DNA of 64,000 nucleotides from Allohahella sp002354735 (GCF_047946665.1 NZ_CP172312.1:2294001-2358000), one strand, 5' to 3'; counted from the stretch's first letter, positions 35,076-44,937 are shown. Notes: a model not told the origin generated them from the sequence alone. Translations and numbers: made by a program.

Positions 35076-35106
35076 TAAAAAAGGCCGTACAGCGAACTGT
35101 ACAGCC
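35076..35106 (-). terminator. Rho-independent terminator of clpS-clpA
   Basis: On the minus strand GGC-T-GTACAG-TTCG-CTGTAC-G-GCC is followed by six T (35077-35082). The UUCG tetraloop and T run make it a strong terminator for clpA, whose stop is 62 bp upstream of it. Confidence 0.85.
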
Positions 35107-35168
35107 TCGTTTGTGCGGTGAGCCGCCTCACCGAATCAGATCCGGCAAGGCGTTCGCTGCAATCAGAC

Positions 35169-37448
35169 CTACTCGGCTGACGCGTCTTCGAGAGACTTTG
35201 TCGGCTCGAACTGGAAGGTCAGCTTGTCGTCCTTTACCGAGACATAGGCTGTACCACCGTGGTCGGCCAGTTCGCCGAACAGAATCTCCTCAGCCAGCGT
35301 CTTCTTGATGTGCTCCTGAATCAGGCGGCCCATCGGTCGAGCACCCATCTTCTTGTCGTAGCCGTGCACTGCCAGCCACGCTTTGGCTTCAGTATCCAGA
35401 TCAAGCAGAACACGCTTCTCGTCCAACTGCGCCTGTAGCTCCGTGAGGAACTTGTCGACCACGTGGGTGATCGAGGTTGGCGCCAGCGGATCGAACTGAA
35501 TGATGCCATCCAGACGGTTCCTGAACTCGGGCGTGAAGCTCTTGGTGATGATCTCCATACCGTCTGTTGCATGATCCTGGCTGCTGAAACCAATCGAGCG
35601 TCGGCTCATCTCTTCGGCACCGGCATTCGTGGTCATGACCAGAATGACGTGGCGGAAATCGGCCTTGCGTCCATTGTTATCGGTCAGCGTACCGTGATCC
35701 ATGACCTGCAGCAGCAGGTTGAAGACCTCAGGATGCGCCTTCTCGATCTCGTCGAGCAGCAGCACACAGTGCGGATGCTTGGTGACCGCTTCGGTCAACA
35801 GACCGCCTTGGTCGAAGCCAACGTAGCCCGGAGGCGCACCAATCAGTCGTGACACGGTATGACGCTCCATGTACTCCGACATATCGAAGCGCACCAACTC
35901 GACACCCATGATCTTCGCCAGCTGACGGGTCACTTCGGTCTTGCCCACACCAGTCGGACCTGCGAACAGGAAGGAGCCTTCAGGCTTGCCTTCAGTCGTC
36001 AGACCGGCACGTGAGAGCTTGATCGCCGTACACAGCGCACCGATAGCAGGATCCTGACCAAACACCACCATCTTCAGGTCACGCTCGAGTCGCTTGAGCT
36101 TGTCCTTGTCGGTCGAGGACACCGTCTTCGACGGAATTCTGGCAATTGAAGCGACAATACTTTCGATCAACTCGAGATCGATGACTGACTTGCGCTCGCT
36201 TGCCGGCTTCAGCCGCTGACTGGCACCAGCCTCATCGATAACGTCAATGGCCTTGTCAGGCATGTGACGATCGTTGATATACCGATCTGCCAGCTCCGCA
36301 GCACCCTTCAGCGCTTCGTCGGTATACTTGATACCGTGATGCTGCTCGAAGTACTTGCGCAGGCCCCGGAGGATCTCGACAGTGTCTTCTACTGAGGGTT
36401 CGCTGACATCGACCTTCTGGAAGCGACGCGCCAGCGCACTGTCCTTCTCGAAGATGCCGCGGAATTCAGTAAACGTCGTTGAACCGATACAGCGCATCTC
36501 ACCACTGCTCAGCAATGGCTTGAGGAGGTTGGACGCATCCATAACACCGCCTGACGCTGAACCCGCACCGATAATGGTATGGATCTCGTCAATAAAGAGA
36601 ATGGACTTGTCCTGCTTCTTCAGTTCTTTCAACAAGGCCTTGAAGCGCTTCTCAAAGTCACCGCGATATTTCGTGCCGGCCAAGAGTGCGCCCATATCAA
36701 GACTGTATACGACAGCTTCCTTGATGATCTCAGGCACTTGACCATCGACAATACGCTTCGCCAGACCCTCAGCGATGGCCGTCTTGCCAACACCGGCCTC
36801 GCCAACCAAAAGCGGGTTGTTCTTGCGGCGACGTGACAACACCTGCATCACCCTGAGCAGCTCGCTGTCGCGACCGATCAGTGGGTCGATCCGACCCTGC
36901 TTGGCCAGCTCATTAAGGTTTGTAGCATACGCATCGAGTGGTGAAGCGCCGCCCTGCTCGTCCGAACCTTCCTCGACTGACTCGCCATCTTCATCACGTG
37001 CGCCTTCGCCACCGATCTTGCTGATGCCGTGGGAGATGAAGTTGACGACATCGATGCGAGCGACGTTCTGCTTCTTCAGCACATAAACTGCCTGGCTTTC
37101 CTGCTCACTGAAGATGGCAACGAGTACGTTGGCACCGGTGACTTCTTTCTTGCCAGAGGACTGCACATGGAATACTGCGCGCTGCAGCACCCGCTGGAAG
37201 CCCAGAGTTGGTTGAGTTTCGCGCTCCTGATCATCAGTCGCGATAAGTGGCGTGGTGGAATTCACGAACTCGGAGAGCTCGCCACGCAGCTGCTCGATAT
37301 CCGCTCCGCAGGCGTGAAGCACTTTCACAGCGGACTCGTTATCCAGAAGGGCGAGCAGCAAATGCTCTACGGTCATGAACTCATGACGTCTTTCACGTGC
37401 ATTCTTGAATGCCGCGTTCAGCGTAAGTTCGAGGTCCTTACTTAACAT
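35169..37448 (-). CDS. clpA: ClpA, ATP-dependent protease unfoldase
   Basis: Hexameric AAA+ unfoldase of 759 residues that feeds ClpP, standard length. N-domain (1-150), D1 with Walker A GEAGVGKTAIAEG and Walker B LFIDEIHTIIGAG, D2 with GPTGVGKTEVTRQL and VLLLDEIEKAHPEVFNLLLQ, sensor-2 GARPMGRLIQEHIKK at the end. An IGL-type ClpP-binding loop is seen as SIGFSSQ. It is 54 bp downstream of clpS, the adaptor gene. The terminator at 35076-35106 follows. Confidence 0.97.
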   Translation of the reverse strand: MLSKDLELTLNAAFKNARERRHEFMTVEHLLLALLDNESAVKVLHACGADIEQLRGELSEFVNSTTPLIATDDQERETQPTLGFQRVLQRAVFHVQSSGKKEVTGANVLVAIFSEQESQAVYVLKKQNVARIDVVNFISHGISKIGGEGARDEDGESVEEGSDEQGGASPLDAYATNLNELAKQGRIDPLIGRDSELLRVMQVLSRRRKNNPLLVGEAGVGKTAIAEGLAKRIVDGQVPEIIKEAVVYSLDMGALLAGTKYRGDFEKRFKALLKELKKQDKSILFIDEIHTIIGAGSASGGVMDASNLLKPLLSSGEMRCIGSTTFTEFRGIFEKDSALARRFQKVDVSEPSVEDTVEILRGLRKYFEQHHGIKYTDEALKGAAELADRYINDRHMPDKAIDVIDEAGASQRLKPASERKSVIDLELIESIVASIARIPSKTVSSTDKDKLKRLERDLKMVVFGQDPAIGALCTAIKLSRAGLTTEGKPEGSFLFAGPTGVGKTEVTRQLAKIMGVELVRFDMSEYMERHTVSRLIGAPPGYVGFDQGGLLTEAVTKHPHCVLLLDEIEKAHPEVFNLLLQVMDHGTLTDNNGRKADFRHVILVMTTNAGAEEMSRRSIGFSSQDHATDGMEIITKSFTPEFRNRLDGIIQFDPLAPTSITHVVDKFLTELQAQLDEKRVLLDLDTEAKAWLAVHGYDKKMGARPMGRLIQEHIKKTLAEEILFGELADHGGTAYVSVKDDKLTFQFEPTKSLEDASAE

Positions 37449-37502
37449 ATTTCACCTCTTCGATCTTGCGATCTTCTATAAGCGATGATTGGAAAACCAT
37501 CT

Positions 37503-37844
37503 TTAAACGGCCCGTTCAATCTCGCATACCAGCGGATGTTCACACTCGGCTGCGTATTGATTAACCTGTGCAGCTTTGGTCTCTGCAACATCCTTGCTAT
37601 AGACACCACATATTGCCCGGCCCTGCGTATGCACGGTGAGCATGATCTCGGTGGCCTTCGCTTCGTTGTGCCCAAAAAACGTCATTAGCACCTCCACCAC
37701 GAATTCCATCGGCGTATAGTCGTCATTAAGCATGACGACACAATATTCGGCTGGACGTTGCAGCGCTGGTTTGGCTGGCGCTATTGCCAGACCTCCGGCC
37801 CCACGTCTGTCCTCGTCTTCGCGTGAACCCTCGTCACCAGTCAT
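37503..37844 (-). CDS. clpS: ClpS adaptor
   Basis: N-end-rule adaptor of about 113 residues that hands substrates to ClpA. The core is AEYCVVMLNDDYTPMEFVVEVLMTFFGHNEAKATEIML, VHTQGRAICGVYSKDVAETK and the hydrophobic pocket. The ATG at 37844 is chosen because the preceding acidic tail MTGDEGSREDEDRRGAGG matches ClpS N-termini; longer readings add a non-conserved leader. It shares a divergent upstream region with cspD. Confidence 0.93.
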   Translation of the reverse strand: MTGDEGSREDEDRRGAGGLAIAPAKPALQRPAEYCVVMLNDDYTPMEFVVEVLMTFFGHNEAKATEIMLTVHTQGRAICGVYSKDVAETKAAQVNQYAAECEHPLVCEIERAV

Positions 37845-38312
37845 GGAGGCTCGGCACATCGCGCTGTCTGAATTTAATTCTAGTCGAGTATCTATGACTT
37901 TACCCATGCCTGTCAGATTAAGAATCTTAGAATTTGGTAACGAAAGGTGGCCACATTGTGACCGCGTTAGGAAGACTCCCGATCCGCTCCCGTCACGCCC
38001 TTCGTACATGATATGTGGACTTAAGCGAATATTTTAAATGGCTTGTTGCATTCAGTTACAATCCTGACTCGCTGGTAGTATCATTGTTCCAGCTGATTCG
38101 CTTCAGTTAGCAGTAGGATTGTATAGTTTTGTAAGTGGGGACTCAGGTTCTGCTTTTCAACTGTATACAATACGTCCGGCCTTATGTAGCCAGATCGACT
38201 GCACGGGGTCAACAACAAGAAATTTTCGGTATTACAGCGCTGCCCGACGTCAGCCTGTACGCTTCCAGACAGGATTAGCGGTTACCGATGCAGAAGGACA
38301 TGGGAGTCGAAC
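37845..38312. other. Divergent intergenic region, clpS / cspD
   Basis: 468 bp without a convincing gene. AT-rich relative to the flanks (notably 38030-38130) and must hold promoters for both directions. A TATAGT (38122-38127) could be a -10 for cspD but lacks a good -35. No operator or long repeat recognised. Confidence 0.5.
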
Positions 38313-38762
38313 ATGCCTCAGGGTAAAGTGAAATGGTTCAACAATGCCAAAGGATATGGCTTTATTATTGCTGATGAAGACAATAGCGATCTTGCCAACG
38401 AAGATCTCTTCGCACATTTTTCAGCGATTAAGATGGAAGGTTATCGGACCTTGAAGGCTGGTCAGCGGGTGCTTTTCCAGGCGCAGCCGAGCGGCAAGGG
38501 TTTTCACGCAGTTGATATCGTCCCAATAGACGAATCAGGCAACCCTATCGTTCATTCGGACCAAAGTCAGTCACGCAGTGGCGAGGTAGCCAGTACTGAA
38601 TCCTCGGCTACAGGTGACAGCGGCAAACCGCTGAAGCAGCAGTCGCCGGATGATACGACAGCAGATGGGCATGGCATCGCTTCGGAAGAGAAAAAATCTG
38701 ACCCGACAAAGGGTGAAGATCGGACCAGACAGGCCAGTAGAGCTGTTGGTGCAGATTCCTGA
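38313..38762 (+). CDS. cspD: Cold-shock-domain protein CspD with long acidic tail
   Basis: Single-stranded-nucleic-acid-binding protein; CspD family members inhibit replication in stationary phase. Residues 1-68 are the cold-shock domain, with RNP1 KGYGFII and RNP2 DLFAHFSAI. Residues 70-149 form an additional Ser/Thr/Asp/Lys-rich, low-hydrophobicity tail, roughly doubling the usual 70-90 residues. The frame is open throughout and codon usage looks normal, so the tail is part of the protein. Its position between clpS and icd is conserved in Pseudomonas. Confidence 0.9.
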   Translation: MPQGKVKWFNNAKGYGFIIADEDNSDLANEDLFAHFSAIKMEGYRTLKAGQRVLFQAQPSGKGFHAVDIVPIDESGNPIVHSDQSQSRSGEVASTESSATGDSGKPLKQQSPDDTTADGHGIASEEKKSDPTKGEDRTRQASRAVGADS

Positions 38763-38809
38763 CCGAACACGGTCAGCTTCAATCCTTTCTCACGCAGTAG
38801 GTCGAGTCA

Positions 38810-38834
38810 GGTGGACCTGAATTTCAGGTCCACC
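38810..38834. terminator. Strong hairpin between convergent cspD and icd
   Basis: GGTGGACCTGA (38810-38820), loop ATT, TCAGGTCCACC (38824-38834), an 11-bp perfect stem. No T run follows on either side, so it may act as a transcript end or a processing barrier for both genes rather than a classic terminator. Confidence 0.55.
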
Positions 38835-38880
38835 CGTTCAGTCTCCATATCAATCGACTGCCTAGTCGATTCGCGATCGA

Positions 38881-40158
38881 TCAGAGACCGACCGTAGCCT
38901 TATTGATATGCCCTATTATCGCGTCTCCGAACTGCGACGTCTTCATCAGAGTGGCATCCGGCATCAATCGCTCGAAGTCGTAAGTCACGGTTTTCGCTTC
39001 GATGGCAGCCGATATTCCGGTCAGCACCAGGTCTGCCGCTTCAGTCCAACCCATGTACCGCAGCATCATTTCTGCCGATAGAATTAGCGAGCCAGGATTG
39101 ACCTTGTCCTGTCCGGCGTACTTCGGAGCCGTGCCGTGGGTGGCCTCGAAAATAGAGACACTACCACCTATATTGGCACCCGGCGCTATACCGATACCAC
39201 CAACTTCCGCCGCCAGCGCATCAGAAATATAATCCCCGTTCAGGTTCAGAGTTGCGATAACACTATAATCCTCAGGCCTCATGAGGATCTGCTGCAGGAA
39301 CGCGTCCGCAATTACATCCTTGATGACAATCGTCTTACCGGTTTTTGGATTCTTCAACTGCATCCACGGCCCGCCTTCGAGCAGCTCTGCGCCGAATCGT
39401 TCGCGTGCCAGCTCGTAGCCCCAGTCCTTGAAAGCGCCTTCAGTGAACTTCATGATGTTACCCTTGTGCACCAGCGTGACAGAGGGCTTGTCGTTATCGA
39501 TGGCGTACTGGATGGCCTTCCTGACCAGGCGTTTCGTACCCTCTTCCGATACTGGCTTGATACCGATACCACAGCTCTCAGGAAAGCGGATCTTGGTCAC
39601 GCCCATTTCCTCACGCAGAAACTTGATCAGCTTCTTGGCACCGTCGCTGTTGGCCTTCCATTCGATACCCGCATAAATATCTTCAGAGTTTTCCCTGAAG
39701 ATGATCATATCGGTCTTTTCAGGCGCACGGACCGGACTCGGCACACCCTTGAACCAGCGCACGGGACGGATACAGACATACAGATCCAGCTCCTGTCTTA
39801 GCGCGACATTCAATGAACGAATACCGCCGCCTACCGGCGTAGTGAGTGGCCCTTTGATACTCACGGAATATTCGCGCAGGGCTTCGAGTGTTTCTGCAGG
39901 CATCCATTCATCAGGCCCATAGACCTTGGTCGACTTTTCGCCGCAATACACCTCCATCCAGGCTATGGCCCGTTTGGTGCCGTAGGCTTTCTGAACCGCC
40001 GCGTCGACGACCTTGATCATGACCGGTGAAATATCTACACCGATACCGTCGCCTTCGATGAACGGGATGATGGGGTGATTCGGTACATTCAGGGAGAGAT
40101 CTGCATTGACGGTAATTTTGTCACCATCGGCTGGCACCCTGATCTTTTGGTATCCCAT
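38881..40158 (-). CDS. icd: Isocitrate dehydrogenase, NADP-dependent
   Basis: TCA-cycle enzyme of 425 residues making 2-oxoglutarate. Substrate site GGGIRSLNVALRQELDLYVC contains the serine that AceK phosphorylates in E. coli. Other marks are FIEGDGIGVDISP, DMIIFRENSEDIYAGIEW, VTLVHKGNIMKFTEGAFKDWGY, GGIGIAPGANIG and EATHGTAPKYAGQDKVNPG (NADP site). GGAG precedes the ATG at 40158. It has no neighbour on the same strand. Confidence 0.97.
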   Translation of the reverse strand: MGYQKIRVPADGDKITVNADLSLNVPNHPIIPFIEGDGIGVDISPVMIKVVDAAVQKAYGTKRAIAWMEVYCGEKSTKVYGPDEWMPAETLEALREYSVSIKGPLTTPVGGGIRSLNVALRQELDLYVCIRPVRWFKGVPSPVRAPEKTDMIIFRENSEDIYAGIEWKANSDGAKKLIKFLREEMGVTKIRFPESCGIGIKPVSEEGTKRLVRKAIQYAIDNDKPSVTLVHKGNIMKFTEGAFKDWGYELARERFGAELLEGGPWMQLKNPKTGKTIVIKDVIADAFLQQILMRPEDYSVIATLNLNGDYISDALAAEVGGIGIAPGANIGGSVSIFEATHGTAPKYAGQDKVNPGSLILSAEMMLRYMGWTEAADLVLTGISAAIEAKTVTYDFERLMPDATLMKTSQFGDAIIGHINKATVGL

Positions 40159-40378
40159 TAATTAAACTCCGTTTCTTGTTTATATTGCACCGGTCATATC
40201 GACTACCGGCTGGCCGGGAGTTGGCCAGCTGCGTGTTGGTGAGCCACGGACTGCCGTCACCTTCAGGTGAGCCATGGCTGGCAGATCAGCACACGCAAAC
40301 CAGAGCCCTGCTCTGGAATTTGCGCTGGGTAGGACGCCATTTGTAGCAGTGCATTCAAGTCGATACTATAGCAGTTTT

Positions 40379-41107
40379 ATGTTACGGCTGGCGTTCAATT
40401 TGAAACCCCGAAGTGAAAATTCAGAGCGCTACAAAGGGCGCGCACCGCGTCTGCGCAACAGCACTGACGATGCACCAGTTCGGACCACCGAAGAGGTGCA
40501 AAAGGCCATCATCGTGTTCAACAAGCCCATGAACGTGCTGTGCCAGTTTAGCGGCAGCGATGACAAGCGAACGCTGGCCGATTTCATCGACGCACCCGGC
40601 TATTATCCGGCGGGACGCCTTGACTATGACTCTGAAGGCCTCCTGCTGCTGACCAACCAGGGTTGGCTGCAGGCGCGCATTGCCGAGCCTCGGTTCAAGC
40701 TGCCAAAAACCTATCTTGTGCAGGTCGAGGGTGACATTACTGATGACGCGCTGATGCAGTTGACCAATGGTGTCGAACTGAAGGATGGCCTCACCCGCCC
40801 AGCCGTAGCACGGCGAATCGAGACGCCGGATTTATGGCCACGCGAGCCTCCCGTGCGCTTTCGAAAGATGATTCCCACGAGCTGGTTATCGCTGTGTATC
40901 ACTGAAGGTCGTAATCGCCAGGTTCGCCGTATGACAGCCGCTGTAGGCTTCCCCACCCTGCGCCTGGTTCGCTGGCAGATTGGTGAGCTGGACCTTGCTG
41001 GTCTGGCGCCGGGGGCGTGGCGGACTCGACCGGTGCCGGACGAACTCCTACCACCAGCGGCAACATCACCCCGCCACCGCCGAGGTACACCGCGTCATGG
41101 CTCATGA
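40379..41107 (+). CDS. rluE: 23S rRNA pseudouridine synthase RluE-like
   Basis: RsuA/RluE-family enzyme (242 residues) that isomerises uridine in 23S rRNA. Catalytic Asp lies in PAGRLDYDSEGLLLLTNQG; further motifs are VFNKPMNVLCQFS, PKTYLVQVEG, LKDGLTRPA and ITEGRNRQVRRMTAAVGFPTLRL. The ATG at 40379 is preferred because the preceding in-frame 35 codons are not family-like and include a probable promoter region. Ends in a Pro/Arg-rich tail that overlaps the Nudix start by 11 bp. Confidence 0.93.
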   Translation: MLRLAFNLKPRSENSERYKGRAPRLRNSTDDAPVRTTEEVQKAIIVFNKPMNVLCQFSGSDDKRTLADFIDAPGYYPAGRLDYDSEGLLLLTNQGWLQARIAEPRFKLPKTYLVQVEGDITDDALMQLTNGVELKDGLTRPAVARRIETPDLWPREPPVRFRKMIPTSWLSLCITEGRNRQVRRMTAAVGFPTLRLVRWQIGELDLAGLAPGAWRTRPVPDELLPPAATSPRHRRGTPRHGS

Positions 41108-41660
41108 GCAGATATTGCCCTCTGACGACAGATGGTATCCACATGCTACTGTGGCTTGCGTAGTTCCCCGATGCGCCACGGGTATTCAGCTGGATCCATT
41201 TGCCAGCAAGCCCTCGAACGCCAACGCCCTGGTCGATAATCTCGAGTTCCTGATGGTAGAAGAGGGTATCGAAGGCCGTAGTGTCTTCAATCAGCCGGCT
41301 GGTCATGTGGAGTACGGCGAGACCATTGCGGATGCCGCCATTCGCGAAGCCCTGGAGGAAACCGGCTGGCAGGTGAAGCTGCGGGCATTTCTCGGCATTT
41401 ATGTGCTGCGGATCCCCGAACCGACGGGTCATGACCGGGTCTATCATCGCTATAGCTTCCTGGCGGAGCCAGTTGCTCAGATTACAAACGATCTCGACGA
41501 TGCTATCATCCGCGCCCTCTGGATGGACCGCGCCGCACTGGCAGCCACTTCAGACCGCCACCGCAGTCCCCTGATCATGGCATGTATCAGCGATTATCTG
41601 TCGGGGCGACGATACCCGCTCGATCTCATTCAGGAATTTTCAACCGGAGACAGGCCTTGA
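41097..41660 (+). CDS. Nudix hydrolase, NudJ-like
   Basis: 187-residue nucleotide or thiamine-pyrophosphate hydrolase. The Nudix box reads GHVEYGETIADAAIREALEETGW (G-x5-E-x7-REUxEExGU complete), near residue 68. E. coli nudJ has the same place between the RluE gene and mnmA, which is the reason for the NudJ label. The ATG at 41097 overlaps rluE by 11 bp; the stop overlaps mnmA by 4 bp. Confidence 0.9.
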   Translation: MAHEQILPSDDRWYPHATVACVVPRCATGIQLDPFASKPSNANALVDNLEFLMVEEGIEGRSVFNQPAGHVEYGETIADAAIREALEETGWQVKLRAFLGIYVLRIPEPTGHDRVYHRYSFLAEPVAQITNDLDDAIIRALWMDRAALAATSDRHRSPLIMACISDYLSGRRYPLDLIQEFSTGDRP

Positions 41661-42790
41661 CGGCAGCTGGACACGCACCGCAAGCATCGCAGCAACCGAC
41701 AGTCGCGACAGCCAGATCGCCCCAACGCACCCGGGTCATCGTCGGGATGTCTGGCGGCGTAGATTCTTCATTGGCCGCCGCGCTATTGGTTCAGGCTGGC
41801 TATCAGGTTGAAGGCCTGTTCATGAAGAACTGGGACGAGGATGACGGCACTGACGCCTGCACAGCCATGGCCGACCTTGAAGATGCGACAGCCGTTGCCA
41901 ACACCCTCGGCATCAAGCTTCATACCGCGAGCTTCGCTGCTGAATACTGGGATCGCGTATTCGAGCATTTTCTGCAGGAGTATGCTCAGGCTCGTACGCC
42001 CAACCCGGACATCCTCTGTAACCGCGAGATCAAGTTCAAGGCCTTTCTGGAATATGCGCAGACGCTCGGCGCAGACTACATAGCCACCGGTCATTATGCA
42101 CAAACGGCGGTTCTGGGCGACCAGACCTGGCTTATGAAGGGTGCCGATCCGGCCAAGGATCAGAGCTATTTCCTGCATGCTGTGCCGCAGGCAGCACTCG
42201 CGAAGACCCTGTTTCCGCTTGGAGGCATGATCAAGACCGAAGTGAGACGACTGGCAGCCGATCTTGGCCTGATCACCCATGACAAGAAAGACAGCACGGG
42301 TATCTGTTTCATAGGCGAACGCAAGTTCAGTGACTTTCTGAAGACCTACCTGCCAGCCCAGCCAGGCGATATCGTCACCGAACACGGTGATATCATTGGC
42401 CGCCATCAAGGGCTGATGTATCACACGATCGGACAGCGCCAGGGTCTGCATATCGGCGGCCTGAGTGATTACGGCGAAGCGCCATGGTACGTAGCCAGGA
42501 AGAACCTCGACGACAACACACTCACCGTGGTCCAGGGCAGCGGCCATCCGCTGCTGTTTCGTTCGGGGCTCACTGCCGGCCACCTGGATTGGGTGGCGGG
42601 AAGTCCACCGCCGAGAGCGAAGCTGATGGCGAAGATCCGCTATCGACAGCCCGACGTTGCCTGTACGGTTTCACTGCATGAAAACCAGGCCGAAGTCCGC
42701 TTCGACCTCCCCCAGCGAGCCGTCACGCCAGGTCAATCCATCGTGTTTTATGACGGACTCCGCTGCCTCGGCGGTGGTATCATCCTCTGA
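41657..42790 (+). CDS. mnmA: tRNA 2-thiouridylase MnmA
   Basis: Enzyme placing sulfur on U34 of tRNA-Lys, Glu and Gln, 377 residues. PP-loop GMSGGVDSSLAAALL, catalytic cysteines in PDILCNREIKF and STGICFIGERKF, DYIATGHYAQ and the C-terminal RYRQPDVACTV are standard. TTG at 41657 overlaps the Nudix stop (TTGA). The first 25 residues are an extra Ala/Gln/Thr-rich leader. Followed by hflD after 29 bp. Confidence 0.96.
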   Translation: MTAAGHAPQASQQPTVATARSPQRTRVIVGMSGGVDSSLAAALLVQAGYQVEGLFMKNWDEDDGTDACTAMADLEDATAVANTLGIKLHTASFAAEYWDRVFEHFLQEYAQARTPNPDILCNREIKFKAFLEYAQTLGADYIATGHYAQTAVLGDQTWLMKGADPAKDQSYFLHAVPQAALAKTLFPLGGMIKTEVRRLAADLGLITHDKKDSTGICFIGERKFSDFLKTYLPAQPGDIVTEHGDIIGRHQGLMYHTIGQRQGLHIGGLSDYGEAPWYVARKNLDDNTLTVVQGSGHPLLFRSGLTAGHLDWVAGSPPPRAKLMAKIRYRQPDVACTVSLHENQAEVRFDLPQRAVTPGQSIVFYDGLRCLGGGIIL

Positions 42791-42819
42791 TCATTTCTGA
42801 TAGTTGGTTCTTTTTTCTT

Positions 42820-43476
42820 ATGTCTCAGTATTCACTCGAAGACCAGGTCATAGCACTGTCAGCCGTGTTCATGTCTGCAAAACTTGTCAACGACCTCGCC
42901 AAGCAGGGGCAGCTCGACCAGGATGCCATGAACTGTCTCATGGCCAGTCTACTCAAAACCGATGCGGAGTCGGTGCCGGCGGTGTATGCAGGGGACGGTT
43001 CAGGCCCAGGGCTGCGCAGCCTGATGCCAGGGCTCGAAGAGCTCAAAGGTGCACTTGGCCGACGCCAGGAAAAGCGACGTATCGACGTCATGCGCTATGC
43101 CCTTACACTACTGTTTCTCGAGAACAGGTTACGCAAACGTAGCGATCTCATGGCGCTCATGGGCAAGCGCATCGATCAGATCAAGATGCAGTCGCAACAT
43201 TTCCCCCTCAACCACAGCACGATCGTCGGTGCCTGCGCGTCGCTTTACACCGATACCGTAAGCACCTTTCCACAGCGCATTCAGGTGACCGGCGATCCAA
43301 AATATCTGCGTGTGGATGAGAACGCAGACAAGATCCGCGCGATTCTGTTGACCGGAATCCGCGCTGCCATCCTCTGGCGCCAGACCGGTGGGCGTCGCTG
43401 GCGCCTGCTGTTCAGCAAGTCTGCACATCTCAACGCCATCGAAGCCGTCCAGTCGCGGTTGATGAACCAGGCCTAG
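42820..43476 (+). CDS. hflD: HflD, high-frequency lysogenisation/YcfC-family protein
   Basis: 218-residue helical protein whose best-known act is to inhibit phage lambda CII; the host role is unclear. Recognised from the N-terminal DQVIALSAVFMSAKLVNDLAKQG, DVMRYALTLLFLENRL, RKRSDLMALMGKRID and QVTGDPKYLRVDENADKIRAILLTGIRAAILW. It is peripheral to the inner membrane in E. coli. Placement between mnmA and purB is conserved. Confidence 0.93.
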   Translation: MSQYSLEDQVIALSAVFMSAKLVNDLAKQGQLDQDAMNCLMASLLKTDAESVPAVYAGDGSGPGLRSLMPGLEELKGALGRRQEKRRIDVMRYALTLLFLENRLRKRSDLMALMGKRIDQIKMQSQHFPLNHSTIVGACASLYTDTVSTFPQRIQVTGDPKYLRVDENADKIRAILLTGIRAAILWRQTGGRRWRLLFSKSAHLNAIEAVQSRLMNQA

Positions 43477-43536
43477 TGGCTGGGTAGTGCCACTTCATTC
43501 TTTCAAGTCAGAATCTACAGTCAAAGAGCAACCCAT

Positions 43537-44937
43537 ATGACCCAGAACGCCCTCACCGAGCTCAACGCCATTTCACCGATCGACGGCCGCTACGGCTCGA
43601 AGACCCGCGCACTGCGAGCGCACATGAGTGAGTTCGCCCTGATCCGCGCACGAACCGAAGTGGAAATCCGCTGGCTGATCGCTCTTGCCGATCACCCGGA
43701 AATTGAAGAAGTGCCAGCGTTCTCTGCAGAAACGAGGCAGTTTCTGAGCAGTCTTTATGAAGACATGACTGAAGGCGATGCCCAGGCCGTGAAGGATCAT
43801 GAGGCCGTAACGAATCACGACGTCAAGGCTATCGAGTACTACATCAAGGATCGACTGGCGGCCGGTGAAGCACCTCGCGAACTCGCCGCCATCAGTGAGT
43901 ACGTGCATTTTGCCTGTACTTCGGAGGACATCAACAATCTCGCTTACGCGCTGATGCTCAAACGGGCCATGAGCGAAGTAGTCGTTCCGATGATCAACGA
44001 GATCAGCCAGAATCTCGCCGAAATGGCGAACAGCTTTGCCGATCAGCCCATGCTGTCGAGAACGCATGGTCAGACTGCCTCACCGACTACTGTAGGCAAA
44101 GAGTTTGCGAATGTCGTCGCGCGTCTGCAGCGACAGCTGAAACAGATCGCCGGCCTTGAGTACCTTGGCAAGATCAATGGCGCAGTCGGGAATTTCAATG
44201 CTCACGTCTCGGCCTACCCGCAGCTGGACTGGGAGCAACTGGCACAAAGCTTCGTCGAGTCCATGGATTTGACCTGGAACCGCTACACGACACAGATCGA
44301 ACCCCACGATTTCATCGCCGAGGTGTTCGATGCCATGGTGCGGGTGAATACCATCATCATTGATCTCGACAGGGATATCTGGGCCTATATTTCGCTGGGT
44401 TATTTCAAGCAGAAGTCCGTGGCTGGTGAAGTGGGCTCATCGACCATGCCGCACAAGGTCAATCCGATCGACTTCGAAAATTCCGAAGGCAACCTCGGCA
44501 TCGCCAATGCGGTCATGTCGCATCTGGCCCGCAAGCTGCCAATCTCTCGCTGGCAGCGTGATCTGACCGACAGCACCGTATTGCGGAACCTGGGCGTCGG
44601 TCTCGGCCATACCATCATCGCCTTTCAGGCCACTCTGAAGGGCCTTGGCAAACTGGAACTCAATGCCGAGCGTCTCGAAGCCGATTTGCAAAACAGCTGG
44701 GAAGTCCTTGCCGAGCCTATCCAGACGGTCATGCGCCGGTATGCCATCGAAGGCGCCTATGAAAAGCTCAAGGACCTAACCCGTGGCAAGGCGATTACAG
44801 CCGATATGCTGCCGCCATTTATCCAGGGTCTCGAGATTCCGCAGGATGCCCGGGATGCACTGCTCGCTCTCACGCCACGAAACTATATTGGCCTCGCGAG
44901 CGGTCAGGCGCGTGCGATCAGCAGCTACAAGCCATGA
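43537..44937 (+). CDS. purB: Adenylosuccinate lyase
   Basis: Bifunctional purine-synthesis enzyme of 466 residues, acting on SAICAR and adenylosuccinate. The superfamily signature is GSSTMPHKVNPIDFENSEGN; the other active-site segments are TSEDINNLAYA (catalytic) and LSRTHGQTASPTTVGKEF. Long (E. coli-type) form. ATG follows hflD by 60 bp; the stop overlaps the next gene (ATGA). Confidence 0.97.
   Translation: MTQNALTELNAISPIDGRYGSKTRALRAHMSEFALIRARTEVEIRWLIALADHPEIEEVPAFSAETRQFLSSLYEDMTEGDAQAVKDHEAVTNHDVKAIEYYIKDRLAAGEAPRELAAISEYVHFACTSEDINNLAYALMLKRAMSEVVVPMINEISQNLAEMANSFADQPMLSRTHGQTASPTTVGKEFANVVARLQRQLKQIAGLEYLGKINGAVGNFNAHVSAYPQLDWEQLAQSFVESMDLTWNRYTTQIEPHDFIAEVFDAMVRVNTIIIDLDRDIWAYISLGYFKQKSVAGEVGSSTMPHKVNPIDFENSEGNLGIANAVMSHLARKLPISRWQRDLTDSTVLRNLGVGLGHTIIAFQATLKGLGKLELNAERLEADLQNSWEVLAEPIQTVMRRYAIEGAYEKLKDLTRGKAITADMLPPFIQGLEIPQDARDALLALTPRNYIGLASGQARAISSYKP

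Noticed and set aside
40274..40378. Longer N-terminus of RluE
   Set aside because: Not conserved in the family and covers the likely promoter; ATG at 40379 fits.
41783..42583. 266-codon frame antisense to mnmA
   Set aside because: Shadow of the mnmA PP-loop and catalytic region.
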